Source: Streptomyces sp. 846.5
GTDB lineage: Bacteria; Actinomycetota; Actinomycetes; Streptomycetales; Streptomycetaceae
NCBI RefSeq assembly: GCF_004365705.1
Contig: NZ_SOBN01000002.1
Span: forward strand, 434,001-498,000
DNA length: 64,000 nucleotides
Reading direction: 5' to 3'
The translations under genes and the position numbers were made by a program. This document shows positions 32,422 to 41,419 of this stretch, in pieces (within the stretch, counting starts at the first letter, position 1; the number at the start of each line of letters is the position of its first letter). Under the pieces are notes generated by a model. That model saw only the letters and a list, made by a program, of their open reading frames with translations, ran no database searches and was not told where the DNA came from.

Positions 32422-34932
32422 ATGAGCGAAGCAATTGTGGCGATCGACTTCGGCACCTCGACCTCTTCCGCGGCCGTCGTCGCGGGCGGCGGCGACTTCA
32501 AACTGATCATGGAACGTGGCACCCATTCCTGGTCCTGGCCGTCCTCCGTCTATCTGCAGGGCGAGACACTGCTGGTGGGAACTCCGGCCGAGCGCCTCAA
32601 GCGTCTCTTCCCCGGGAACTACCGCACCGAATTCAAAAGGGACTTCGCCCAACGGGCCCCGGTCCATCTCGGCGGACGCCCTTTCAGCCCCACCGCGCTG
32701 GTCACCCGGGTCCTGGAGGCGCTGCGCAGCGAGGCCGGGAACGCTGCCACCAGGGCGGTGCTGACCGTCCCCTCGGACTACGCGGGCCCGCACGACCCGC
32801 GCTGGCAGGAGATGATCACCGCAGGCCGGGCAGCCGGATTCGAGGTCGTGGAACTGATCTACGAACCCGTGGCCGCGGCCCTGGAACCGCCCGCCGACGG
32901 ACCCTTCGCACCCGGGGACCTGGTGCTGGTCTACGACTTCGGCGGCGGAACCTTCGATGCGGCGCTGGTGCGGATCAACGACGGCTCGCAGGGGATGGGC
33001 CCCACCCTGCTCGGGCACCGGAGCCGTCCCGACATCGGCGGCATGGACATCGACCGCGACATCTTCACGTGGATCAAGGAGCACGGCCACGCCGACCTGG
33101 CCGACCTCGTCGACGACGCCGCGACGGCCGCGGACCAGGAGCAGCAGCAGGAGCAGAGACTCGCCGCCCAACGCGCCCGGATCGAACTCGGTTCGCTCTG
33201 CGTCCAGTTGAAGATCCAGCTGACCGAGCATCCGGTGGCCATGGAACTGTTCAAGGACCGCTACGAACTGGCCCTGGACCGGCCCACCTTCGACAAGCGG
33301 GCCCAGCCACTGATCGCCGAGACGATCGCCTGCTGCCTGGAACTCCTGGACGCGGCCGGTGTTTCGCCCGATCAGCTGGCGGGGGTGCTGCTCGTCGGCG
33401 GCAGCAGCCAGATGCCGCTGGTCACCGAGGCCCTGCGCAGGGCCTTCCCGGACCAGGACAGAGTGCGGATCTGCACCACCGCCGAACCCGAGTACGCCGT
33501 GGTGCGCGGCGCGGCCCGCTTCGCCGGCCTGGCCCGGCGCCGCTTCGCCTCGCAGTCGGGCCACCGCCCCCATGAGCGCGCGGTGCGCTGGACCCTGCCC
33601 GAGGGCTACGGGGAGCTCCTGCGGCATCGTGTCGGTGTCGGCGAGACCTACCGGGCCGGCATCGATCTGGCCGAGGTGCGGTTGGCCTCGGGTGCGGTGA
33701 TCGGGCTGCGCAGCGTGGAGCCGGGCACCGTGAAGGCCTGGCACGTGGGCCCGGGGGCGGAGGTCCACAGCGGCGACTGGCTGCTGACCGCGCAGACACT
33801 GTTCCGCCCCTGGCGCTCCGGCGTTCCGCAGCCGGTCGGGTCACCGGCGCTGTCCGACGGATCGCTCTTCGTCTCCTCCGGGTCCGGACGGGTGGAGGCC
33901 CGGGTCACGGCCACCGGCGACCTCCACTGGGCGGCCGAGGTCGGCGGAACGCTCTCCACCGGCCCCGTCGTCCGCGACGGCACGGTGTACGTCGGCGACG
34001 CCGAAGGCCGCTGCCATGCGCTCGACGCGGAGACCGGGGCGCCGCGGTGGTCCGCACCGTACCGGGCCGAGGGCGCTGTCTCCTGCCCGCCCGCGGTCTC
34101 CGGACAGCTGGTCTGCTTCGGCTCCGCCGACCGGCGGGTGCACATCCTGGACACGGCGACCGGCAGCGCGGTCCACCGAATCGACGCGGGCGACGCGGTT
34201 CTGTCCCTGGCACTCTCCGGCCGCCTGCTGCAGGTCGTCTCGGCACAGGGCAGGCTGACCGTCCGGGACGTCCAGGACAGCCGCCTGCTCTGGTCCGCTC
34301 CGCTGCCGCTGCACGGCCTGCCGGTGTCGGCAGACGACACCGTGCTCGCCTGCTACCCGGACGGCGAGATGGTCCGGCTGCGCATGGCGGACGGGGAGGA
34401 GCTCTGGCGGGCCCGCTACGGGCCCGCGCCGGGTCAGATCGAAGCGATGCGGCGCAACTGGATCCGCGGCGGGGCGTACCGGGCCACGGCGGCCGCGCCG
34501 ATCCTGGCCTGTGACGGAGCGGAGGTACCGGCGGAGCGCCGCCTGGTCTACCTGGCCGCACCGGACGGCTTCCTGACTGCCCGTACCCTCGCCGACCGGG
34601 AAGGCCGCTGGCAGGTCCGGCTGCCCGCAGCCGCGCTGAGCATGAGTGCCCGGGACGGCGTCCTGTACGTCGCCACGGCCGGTCCCGACCACGAAGTCCG
34701 GGCGTTCACCTCGGACGGACAGCCGACCGGCGCCCGGTACCGGACCTTCGGCCCGGTCGGCGCGGCGCCCGTCGCCGCGGACGGGGCGGTCGCCTTCCTC
34801 TCCGGCGACGGCACCCTCCACGCCCTCGCCGCCACGACCCTGCGCGGTCCCGCCCCGGTCGGCCCGGTCCCCCCGGTGAGCCGGGCGGCCCAGGTGCTCC
34901 CCGACGAGAACGGGGGCGCCCGCCGTGGCTGA
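32422..34932 (+). CDS. Hsp70-like ATPase fused to a PQQ-type beta-propeller
   Basis: An 836-residue protein. Residues 1-380 form an Hsp70/actin ATPase with AIDFGTSTSSAAVV (phosphate 1, about 7-20), VYDFGGGTFDAALV (phosphate 2, about 170-183) and VLLVGGSSQMPLVTEALRR (adenosine, about 322-340). The usual DnaK substrate-binding domain is missing. Instead a small beta segment (GVGETYRAGIDLAEVRL) leads to a PQQ/WD-like propeller (about 465-815) with blades such as GTVYVGDAEGRCHALDAETG and LVCFGSADRRVHILDTATG. The propeller may be the sensing or scaffold part. ATG 32422 follows GGGGGGTAAGGCA. Its last eight bases overlap the dynamin gene. Confidence 0.88.
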   Translation: MSEAIVAIDFGTSTSSAAVVAGGGDFKLIMERGTHSWSWPSSVYLQGETLLVGTPAERLKRLFPGNYRTEFKRDFAQRAPVHLGGRPFSPTALVTRVLEALRSEAGNAATRAVLTVPSDYAGPHDPRWQEMITAGRAAGFEVVELIYEPVAAALEPPADGPFAPGDLVLVYDFGGGTFDAALVRINDGSQGMGPTLLGHRSRPDIGGMDIDRDIFTWIKEHGHADLADLVDDAATAADQEQQQEQRLAAQRARIELGSLCVQLKIQLTEHPVAMELFKDRYELALDRPTFDKRAQPLIAETIACCLELLDAAGVSPDQLAGVLLVGGSSQMPLVTEALRRAFPDQDRVRICTTAEPEYAVVRGAARFAGLARRRFASQSGHRPHERAVRWTLPEGYGELLRHRVGVGETYRAGIDLAEVRLASGAVIGLRSVEPGTVKAWHVGPGAEVHSGDWLLTAQTLFRPWRSGVPQPVGSPALSDGSLFVSSGSGRVEARVTATGDLHWAAEVGGTLSTGPVVRDGTVYVGDAEGRCHALDAETGAPRWSAPYRAEGAVSCPPAVSGQLVCFGSADRRVHILDTATGSAVHRIDAGDAVLSLALSGRLLQVVSAQGRLTVRDVQDSRLLWSAPLPLHGLPVSADDTVLACYPDGEMVRLRMADGEELWRARYGPAPGQIEAMRRNWIRGGAYRATAAAPILACDGAEVPAERRLVYLAAPDGFLTARTLADREGRWQVRLPAAALSMSARDGVLYVATAGPDHEVRAFTSDGQPTGARYRTFGPVGAAPVAADGAVAFLSGDGTLHALAATTLRGPAPVGPVPPVSRAAQVLPDENGGARRG

Positions 34933-36844
34933 CTTCGACGTGCTCCGGGATGCCGCGCTGGTGCAGTTCGCCGAGCTGATCCAGGTCGCCGACCGGGCGG
35001 AAGCGGTGGAGACCAAGCGGCGGCTCATGGCCGCCCGGGCCCGGCTGGCGGACGGCAAGCTGACCGTCGTCGTCTGCGGCGAGTTCAACCGGGGGAAGTC
35101 GACGCTGCTCAACGCGCTGCTCGGCGAACCGGACCTGTTCCCGACCGACGACTTCTACACCACCAACCTGGTGACCCGGGTGGCCCACGGACCGGTCGAA
35201 CGGATCACGGTCCGGATGGACGACGGGCCCGATCAGGAGATCGACCGCGCCCGACTCGCCGACTACGTCACCGAGACCGGCAACCCCGGCAATGCGAAAG
35301 GCGTCCTCGACGTCTCGATCGAGCTCCCCAATCCACGGCTCGGCTCCGGACTGGTGCTGATGGACACCCCGGGTGTGGGCGGCGTCTACAGCGCCCACAC
35401 CGCGGCGACCGACTCGGTGCTGGCTCTCGCGCAGGCCCTGCTGTTCGTGACCGACATCGAGATCCTCACCGCGAGCGAACTCGCCTTCCTCCGCCGCGCG
35501 GCCAGGTCCGCCCGGGCCCTGGACGACCCGGACGCGATCCTGGTCGTGCTCACCAAGACCGACCTGGTCGCCGACCACGACGCCGTCCTGGCCGACACCC
35601 GGGGCAAGATCGCCCGAGCAACCGGGCGGCAGCCGGAACAGGTCACCGTCGTCCCGGTGTCCAGCCGCCTGCGGCTACGGGCGCTCCGGGACGGGACCGG
35701 CGACCAGGACACCGGCAACTTCGGCGAGCTGGAGCAGCTCCTCTGGAGCAGATTGATGCGCCGTCAGGCCGACCTGCTGCTCGGCGAGGCGCTCGCCGCC
35801 CTGGACGAGTCCTCGCTCGCGCTGCTGGAACCGATCGAGGCCGAGGCGGAGTCCCTGCGCACCCGCGCTGAGGACGCGGCCGAGAACCTGCGGGCGGCGC
35901 TGGTCGCGCGAAGGGCGCGGCTGACCGCGCTGGCCTCCGGCGATGCCGACTGGACCGCCGACCTCAAACGCGAGGTGCTCCGGATCGCCAACGAGGTCAA
36001 ACTCCTGGCGCAGGACGACATCGACGCCCTCCGCCGACGGACGGAGGCCGACCGCCTCGGCGACAAGAGACTGCGGAACGACCACGATGCACTGGTCGAG
36101 GAACTCGGCAGGGACGTCGTGGAGGTTCTCGCGGCCGCCGCGAAGCGCCTCGACGACGGCACCGCACGGCTCCAGCAGGAGTTCTCCGAGCGGAACGACC
36201 TCCAGGTGGGGCGCTCCCACGTGGACTCGCTGCCCGCTCCCCCGGTCCCCCCGCTGAAGGTCCGCGAACCCGCCGCCAAGGACCGCAACGGCGCGACCAC
36301 CCAGGGCTGGGTCGAACGCCACAAGCACGCGCAGGCCCTCGGCCTGGCCGGCGGCCGCGGCGGCCAGGTGATCGCGGGCCTGCTGCTGCCCATCCCCGGG
36401 GTCAGCGAATGGATCGGCCTCGCGGTCGGCACCGCCCTGGGCGGGCTCGTCGGCAACCTCCTGGACCAGCGGGCCGGCACGGCCGCCGAACAACGGCAGC
36501 TGCTGCTGGAGGGGATCGACCTGTGGCTCCAGCAGCAGCGCACCTACGCCCAACTGGCGATCGACGCCGCTGCCGACGACTTCAGCGACGCCCTCGTCGT
36601 CGAGCTCAGGAGCCGGATCGTCCAGGCCCGGGACAGCGCCGAGGGGGCGGTGCTGCGCGCACGACGGGCGAGTCGGCGCAGCGCGGTGGAGGCACGGACG
36701 CGTGAGGCGGAGCTCGCCGCGGAGCGGGCGCCGGTCGCCCGGGTGCGCGCCCAGGTGACAGCGCTCACCGAGGCACTGGTCGGGCTGCGGGGCAGCGGGG
36801 CGGAGGGCGACAGCGCCGGCGTCCGGGCAGGTGGGCAGGCATGA
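34925..36844 (+). CDS. dynamin-like GTPase, first of pair (IniA-like)
   Basis: A 639-residue bacterial dynamin-like protein. G1 is GEFNRGKST (about 52-60), the G2 Thr is in DDFYTTNLVTR, G3 is MDTPGVGG (about 145-152) and G4 is LTKTD (about 208-212). Long helices follow, with heptad-like stretches, and a hydrophobic paddle-like segment (VIAGLLLPIPGVSEWIGLAV, about 483-502) that probably touches membrane. C-terminal charged helices (about 545-625) complete the neck/trunk. GTG 34925 lies inside the end of the Hsp70-like gene, and the stop overlaps the next gene (ATGA). IniA/IniC dynamins of mycobacteria also come in adjacent pairs and remodel membranes. Confidence 0.88.
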   Translation: MADFDVLRDAALVQFAELIQVADRAEAVETKRRLMAARARLADGKLTVVVCGEFNRGKSTLLNALLGEPDLFPTDDFYTTNLVTRVAHGPVERITVRMDDGPDQEIDRARLADYVTETGNPGNAKGVLDVSIELPNPRLGSGLVLMDTPGVGGVYSAHTAATDSVLALAQALLFVTDIEILTASELAFLRRAARSARALDDPDAILVVLTKTDLVADHDAVLADTRGKIARATGRQPEQVTVVPVSSRLRLRALRDGTGDQDTGNFGELEQLLWSRLMRRQADLLLGEALAALDESSLALLEPIEAEAESLRTRAEDAAENLRAALVARRARLTALASGDADWTADLKREVLRIANEVKLLAQDDIDALRRRTEADRLGDKRLRNDHDALVEELGRDVVEVLAAAAKRLDDGTARLQQEFSERNDLQVGRSHVDSLPAPPVPPLKVREPAAKDRNGATTQGWVERHKHAQALGLAGGRGGQVIAGLLLPIPGVSEWIGLAVGTALGGLVGNLLDQRAGTAAEQRQLLLEGIDLWLQQQRTYAQLAIDAAADDFSDALVVELRSRIVQARDSAEGAVLRARRASRRSAVEARTREAELAAERAPVARVRAQVTALTEALVGLRGSGAEGDSAGVRAGGQA

Positions 36845-38460
36845 GCAGCGCCGACAGCGGGGCGGCCGCAGCACCAGGTGGCCTTCGGGCCCGTGTCGAC
36901 GCGGCACTGGCCCGCGCCGTCGGACAGCTGCCCGCCGACCCTGCCCTCGCAGAGCCCCGCCGCGTGCTGCAGCAGAACCGCGACCAGTTCGCCCTGCCGA
37001 TCTCGGTCGCCCTGGTGGGGCGCGTCAGCGCCGGAAAGTCGACGCTCGCCAACGCACTGCTGGGCGGCCGGATCGCGCCGACCGGGGTGAGTGAGCTCAC
37101 CTTCAACGTCAACACGTTCCACTACGCGCCGGAGCCCCGGCTGACGGTCCATTACAAGGACCCGGACCGCCCCGTCGAGGTGCTGGCCGACGCCGGACAG
37201 GAGGCGCTCGCCGCGCTCACCGCCCGCCGGACCGGCGCCGACGCGGACCGACTGGACGCGATCGACTTCCTTGAGTTCGCCTACCCGAACCGGCGCCTGC
37301 GCGACTTCGGCCTGATCGACACCCCCGGTCTGGACTCGGTGTTCGGCACCGACTCCGCCAACACCCGCCGGTTCCTGGGGCAGTCGACGGACGACCCCCC
37401 GGACGGCATGCAGGAGCACAGCCGCAGGCATGCCGCCCGGGCCGACGCACTGGTGTACGTCGTCTCCAGTCGCGGCCAGGCCGACCGCGACCTGGACCTG
37501 CTGCGCGACTTCCAGGGCGGCGGCGCGGAGACGGTCAACCCGATCACCGTCCTCGGCGCCCTGACCAAGATCGAGCAGTACTGGCGGCCCGACCGGGAGG
37601 ACGCCCTGGCCCACGCGCGCATGATCGCCCAGCACCACATGCGGCGCGCCGGAGCGCAGCGGCTGCTGCACGATCTGCAACCGGTGGCCGGCCTCGTCGC
37701 CGAGACAGCCGCCACTCTCACCGCCGAGGAGTACGACGACCTCGCCGCGCTGGGCCGCGCCGTCGCCCACGAGCGACTGAAGTACCTGCTGGAGGATGGC
37801 GGGACGTTCGGCCGGGCCGACCTCCCCGAACTGCCGGTCCCGGCCGTGCGCAGACATCGCCTGTTCGATCGGCTGAACGCGTTCGGCATCACCCATGCCT
37901 GCCGGCTGATCCGGGACCGGTGCGTCTCGGACCCGGCCGGGCTGCGCGCCCAGCTGGAGGTGGAGAGCGGACTGGTCGACTTCCGCAAGCTGCTGCTCGA
38001 CCACTTCGGCCGCCGCTCCGACCTGATCAAGCTCCGAGGGCTGATCAACCGGGTCCAGTCGCTGGCCGACGCCCACGACGGCCGGGACCCGCGCGAGCCC
38101 GACTGGGCCCGCGCCGCCCTGCGACGCGCCACCGCCGAGGTCACTCAACTGGCCTTCAGCGAACACGCCTTCCAGGAACTGATGCTGGTTCACGACTACT
38201 ACGCGGGCGCGCTCTCCTTCAGCGAGGCCGACGCGGCCGAGGCGCTGCGCCTGGTCGGCGCCCGCGGCGGCTCCGCCGCGCTCCGCCTGGGCCTGCCCCC
38301 GGACACCCCGGTCGAGCGCCTGGCCGCGTACGCCTACCAGCGGGGCAACCACTGGGCGGTCCAGGTGATCGACCCCGGCCACAGCGGAGCGACCCGCAGG
38401 GCCTGCCGCATCGTGCAGCGCTCGCTCGACGCGCTCATCGCCGAGCTGGGGGCGGAGTGA
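36841..38460 (+). CDS. dynamin-like GTPase, second of pair (IniC-like)
   Basis: A 539-residue GTPase starting four bases before the stop of the first dynamin. G1 is GRVSAGKST (about 60-68), the G2 Thr is in APTGVSELT, G3 is LIDTPGLDSV (about 158-167) and G4 is ALTKIE (about 240-245). It lacks the clear hydrophobic paddle of its partner, so it probably works as the regulatory half of a hetero-oligomer. The GTPase insert QSTDDPPDGMQEHSRR separates G3 from the next strand. A 21-bp hairpin directly after the stop ends the operon. Confidence 0.88.
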   Translation: MSSADSGAAAAPGGLRARVDAALARAVGQLPADPALAEPRRVLQQNRDQFALPISVALVGRVSAGKSTLANALLGGRIAPTGVSELTFNVNTFHYAPEPRLTVHYKDPDRPVEVLADAGQEALAALTARRTGADADRLDAIDFLEFAYPNRRLRDFGLIDTPGLDSVFGTDSANTRRFLGQSTDDPPDGMQEHSRRHAARADALVYVVSSRGQADRDLDLLRDFQGGGAETVNPITVLGALTKIEQYWRPDREDALAHARMIAQHHMRRAGAQRLLHDLQPVAGLVAETAATLTAEEYDDLAALGRAVAHERLKYLLEDGGTFGRADLPELPVPAVRRHRLFDRLNAFGITHACRLIRDRCVSDPAGLRAQLEVESGLVDFRKLLLDHFGRRSDLIKLRGLINRVQSLADAHDGRDPREPDWARAALRRATAEVTQLAFSEHAFQELMLVHDYYAGALSFSEADAAEALRLVGARGGSAALRLGLPPDTPVERLAAYAYQRGNHWAVQVIDPGHSGATRRACRIVQRSLDALIAELGAE

Positions 38461-38468
38461 ACGTACCC

Positions 38469-38511
38469 GTGCGGGGTGGGCCGGGAATCGGATTCCCGGC
38501 CCACCCCGCAC
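38469..38511. terminator. 21-bp-stem bidirectional terminator
   Basis: Bases 38469-38489 (GTGCGGGGTGGGCCGGGAAT + C) are perfectly complementary to 38491-38511, with one central G. It sits between the convergent dynamin operon (stop 38460) and GH16 gene (stop 38520) and should end both. No T-tract. Confidence 0.85.
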
Positions 38512-38519
38512 CGGTGTGA

Positions 38520-40982
38520 TCAGCTGCTGCTGAAGGCCTGCAGCTCCCACAGGGAGTAGCCGTACTGGGTGGCGCGCGCGGTACCGTTCATCCGCAGATA
38601 GCGGCCCGAACCGGTGACATTCAGCGTCTGGACCCCGCCGGTACCGGCCGTGGTGGAGTAGATCGTGGACCAGGTCGTCCCATCGTTGGAGGTCTGCAAC
38701 TGGAACGCCGACGCATACGCCGTCTCCCAGTTCAGAACCACCTGACAAATGCTCTGCACCGAACCCAGATCCACCTGCAACCACTGCGGATCCGAGAACG
38801 CACTCGACCAACGCGTACCCGTATTGCCGTCCACCGCGTTCTGCGCCGGGGTGCCCGCGTTCTCCGCCGAGGACGCCGTTGCCGTCTTGTTCAACGCGAC
38901 GTTCGTGGTCCCGCACGCACCGCCGCTGGTGGTTGCGGCATAAGCCTGCAGCTCCCACAGGGAGTAGCCGTACTGGGTGGCGCGTGCGGTGCCGTTCATC
39001 CGCAGATAGCGGCCCGAACCGGTGACGTTCAGCGTCTGGACCCCGCCGGTACCGGTCGTGGTGGAGTAGATCGTGGACCAGGTCGTCCCGTCGCTGGAGG
39101 TCTGCAACTGGAACGCCGTCGCATAAGCCGTCTCCCAGTTCAGGACCACCTGACAGATGCTCTGCACCGAACCCAGATCCACCTGCAACCACTGCGGATC
39201 CGAGAACGCACTCGACCAACGGGTACCGGTATTGCCGTCCACCGCGTTCTGCGCCGGGGTGCCCGCGTTCTCCGCCGAGGACGCCGTGGCGGTCTTGTTC
39301 AGGGCGATGTTGGTCGTTCCGCACCCGCCGCCGGCGGCGTTCACGACCCAGCTGAAGGCGGTCGATCCGACCGCCGCGGTGCTGTCGGTGGCGGTCACCG
39401 TCACGTTGGAGGTGCCCGCCGCGGTCGGGGTCCCGGAGATCAGGCCGGAGGTGGCGTTGATCGACAGCCCGGCGGGCAGTCCGGTGGCGGTATAGGTCAG
39501 CGTCTGGCCTGACGCCGAGTCAGTTGCGTGCACCTGCACGCTCGCTGCCGTGCCCACCGTCGAGATCTGGCTGCCGGGGCTCGTCACCGTCACCGTGTTG
39601 CCGGTGCCGCCGCTGGGCAGGGTCCACTGCTGCTGGGCGGAGTCGGTGCAGGTCTCGATGTCGAGCCGGGAGGCGGTGTTGCCGCCCGGATCGGTCAGGC
39701 ACAGCCCCGAACTCGGGTTCAACAGCTCGCCGTTGGCCTGGTGGGTCCAACCCTGGGCCGCGGTGCCGTTGCAGGGATACCAGTCGACGTTGGTGCCGCT
39801 GGTCGTCCCGGCGCTGACCACGTCCAGGCAGCCGCCCTGGACCCGGAAGGTGTTGTCGCTGTACGGCGACCACTGCTGGCCCGCGCTGCCGTCACAGCCG
39901 CTGACGGTGATCGGGTTGCCCTCCGTGTTGAGGGAGTTCTGGTTGGCCAGGCAGAGGCTGTTGATCCCCTTGACCGCGCCGGTCGCGGTGGCGGTCCCGG
40001 TGGGGGTGGAGTTGCCGCCCTGCTCGTAGACGGCCACGTAGCCCACGCTCATGGCCGCGCCCGAGGTCGTCGCCGCCGTGGGGGTCGCGGAGCCGTTGAC
40101 CCCGTCCGGGTAGTTGCCGCCCATCGCGAGGTCCCAGATGATGAAGAACCCGTGGTCGATGGCCTGCTGCCAGGCCGTGGTGCCCACCGAGGCCTCGGTG
40201 ATGGTGCTCTCCACCGTGCCGTCCATCAGGAACTGCAGGGTCTCGGCGCTGGTGTCGGTGCGGTCGATGATGACCGAGTAGGTGTGGTAGCCGGTCTGGC
40301 AGGTGGAGCCCGCGCCGGGGCAGGCGATCAGGCCGTGTCCGGGGCTGTTGGCCGAGTCGTGGAGGGTCTGCGAGGCCTGGTTCAGGCCGTTGACGTCCTC
40401 CATCATGTCGATCTCGCCGGACTGGGGCCAGCCGCCGCCGGCCCGCATCGGGGATCCGAGGGCCCAGAACGCCGGCCAGTAGCCCAGGCCGTTGGCGGGA
40501 TTGGGCTGCTGGATCGAGGCGGTCATCTCGAGCTTGCCGCCGGCCGGGGCCTGGAAGTCCTCGCGGGTGCTCTCCAGCCGTGCGGAGGTCCAGGTCCCGC
40601 CGTTGTTGATGGCCTTCAGGACGAGGTGGCCGTTGCCGTCCAGGTAGGAGTTGGCGGTCGAGCTGGTGGTCTGCTCGCTCTCCCCCGTCCCGTAGCCGGT
40701 GCCGATGTCGTAGAACCAGTTCGCCGACGACGGCGCGGAGCCGGCCGCCCCGGCGAAGTTGTCGCCGAACACGGTCGTCCAGCCGGACGGCGCCGGCGGC
40801 ACGGTGTCCGCCTGCGCCGCCGGTGCGGCGACCATCGTGGTGGCGACGGCGCCGGAGAGGCATCCGGCGATGAGTGCCGCCGTGGCCAGGATCGAGCGTC
40901 CTCGCGCCGGCGTCCTGGACGCCTTCTTCCGAGGTTCGCTTCGGCGGCCGACTCCCCGGCCGATACGCGGTATGACGAACAC
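38520..40982 (-). CDS. secreted GH16 glycosidase with RICIN, Ig-like and two discoidin domains
   Basis: An 820-residue secreted enzyme. The signal region (about 1-58) ends AAPAAQADT. The GH16 domain (about 62-325) has the catalytic ExDxxE in SGEIDMMEDVNG (about 186-197) and the LGYWPAFWALG strand. A RICIN-type trefoil (about 330-460) and an Ig-like He_PIG-type domain (about 465-550) follow, then two near-identical F5/8-type C (CBM32-like) domains. The GH16 subtype suggests an endo-beta-1,3(4)-glucanase. GTG 40982 is preceded by AAGGGAAGG. Promoter and operator are visible at 41105-41156. Confidence 0.9.
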   Translation of the reverse strand: MFVIPRIGRGVGRRSEPRKKASRTPARGRSILATAALIAGCLSGAVATTMVAAPAAQADTVPPAPSGWTTVFGDNFAGAAGSAPSSANWFYDIGTGYGTGESEQTTSSTANSYLDGNGHLVLKAINNGGTWTSARLESTREDFQAPAGGKLEMTASIQQPNPANGLGYWPAFWALGSPMRAGGGWPQSGEIDMMEDVNGLNQASQTLHDSANSPGHGLIACPGAGSTCQTGYHTYSVIIDRTDTSAETLQFLMDGTVESTITEASVGTTAWQQAIDHGFFIIWDLAMGGNYPDGVNGSATPTAATTSGAAMSVGYVAVYEQGGNSTPTGTATATGAVKGINSLCLANQNSLNTEGNPITVSGCDGSAGQQWSPYSDNTFRVQGGCLDVVSAGTTSGTNVDWYPCNGTAAQGWTHQANGELLNPSSGLCLTDPGGNTASRLDIETCTDSAQQQWTLPSGGTGNTVTVTSPGSQISTVGTAASVQVHATDSASGQTLTYTATGLPAGLSINATSGLISGTPTAAGTSNVTVTATDSTAAVGSTAFSWVVNAAGGGCGTTNIALNKTATASSAENAGTPAQNAVDGNTGTRWSSAFSDPQWLQVDLGSVQSICQVVLNWETAYATAFQLQTSSDGTTWSTIYSTTTGTGGVQTLNVTGSGRYLRMNGTARATQYGYSLWELQAYAATTSGGACGTTNVALNKTATASSAENAGTPAQNAVDGNTGTRWSSAFSDPQWLQVDLGSVQSICQVVLNWETAYASAFQLQTSNDGTTWSTIYSTTAGTGGVQTLNVTGSGRYLRMNGTARATQYGYSLWELQAFSSS
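38536..39320. repeat. 408-bp tandem duplication of the discoidin domain
   Basis: Two units with a 408-bp offset (38536 and 38944 start the same GCCTGCAGCTCCCAC) are almost identical over about 375 bp. They differ at scattered bases only, while their linkers differ more. The offset is 136 codons, so the reading frame is kept. The high DNA identity suggests recent duplication or gene conversion, and the copies could recombine. Confidence 0.9.
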
Positions 40983-41104
40983 GTTGCCTTCCCTTCAGCG
41001 CGGCTCGCGCCCTCCCGGTTCCAGCAGCAGGCATGGCGGAGCTGCGGCCGGGTGATGCCGCAACACGCTTGCCCGTAGGGCCGGTTGGCGTTGTTCGTGC
41101 AGAA

Positions 41105-41118
41105 GAGAGCGCTCTCTC
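41105..41118. promoter_or_regulatory. LacI-type operator of the GH16 gene
   Basis: AGAGAGCGCTCTCT is a perfect 14-bp palindrome with a central CG, the form used by CebR/BglR-like LacI repressors (consensus TGGGAGCGCTCCCA). It lies about 10 bp downstream of the leftward -10 box, where a repressor would block initiation. No LacI gene is adjacent; the nearest intact one is at 61224 and has a different operator. Confidence 0.7.
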
Positions 41119-41127
41119 GCAGCTGAT

Positions 41128-41156
41128 TTCTACGGTGCATGCACATGCCTGTCAAG
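41128..41156 (-). promoter_or_regulatory. HrdB-type promoter of the GH16 gene
   Basis: On the minus strand TTGACA (41156-41151), a 17-base spacer and TAGAAA (41133-41128) make a near-consensus housekeeping promoter. The expected start is near 41121, giving a leader of about 140 bases. Confidence 0.75.
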
Positions 41157-41419
41157 CGTTCGCACGCACAAGCCCGCCAAATCCGACCCACCATCAGAGA
41201 CCCACCGCCGACGGTGCGCCGAAGCTGTCGCCGCTGGGCGGTCCCAGCGAAGATCACTGCCGTTGTTGATCGGGCGTGCGCGACGCGGATGGTGCCGCCC
41301 TTGGTGCGGTGCCGTCGAGCGGGCTCGTGATAATTTCGCTGCGGAGGCGCGTAGGTGCCCGCCCGGGACGAGATGTGCGCCGTACCCGGCCTGCCAGGAC
41401 GACGCACTCAGGAGGCGTC
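41157..41419. other. intergenic stretch upstream of the MBL hydrolase gene
   Basis: No gene is supported here. Several short frames are open but have no coding signature. CAGGAGG just before 41420 is the ribosome site of the next gene. I see no operator. Confidence 0.5.

Noticed and set aside
36544-39324. 926-codon open frame on the - strand
   Set aside because: It runs across two dynamin genes and then out of frame through the discoidin repeats; no coherent protein.
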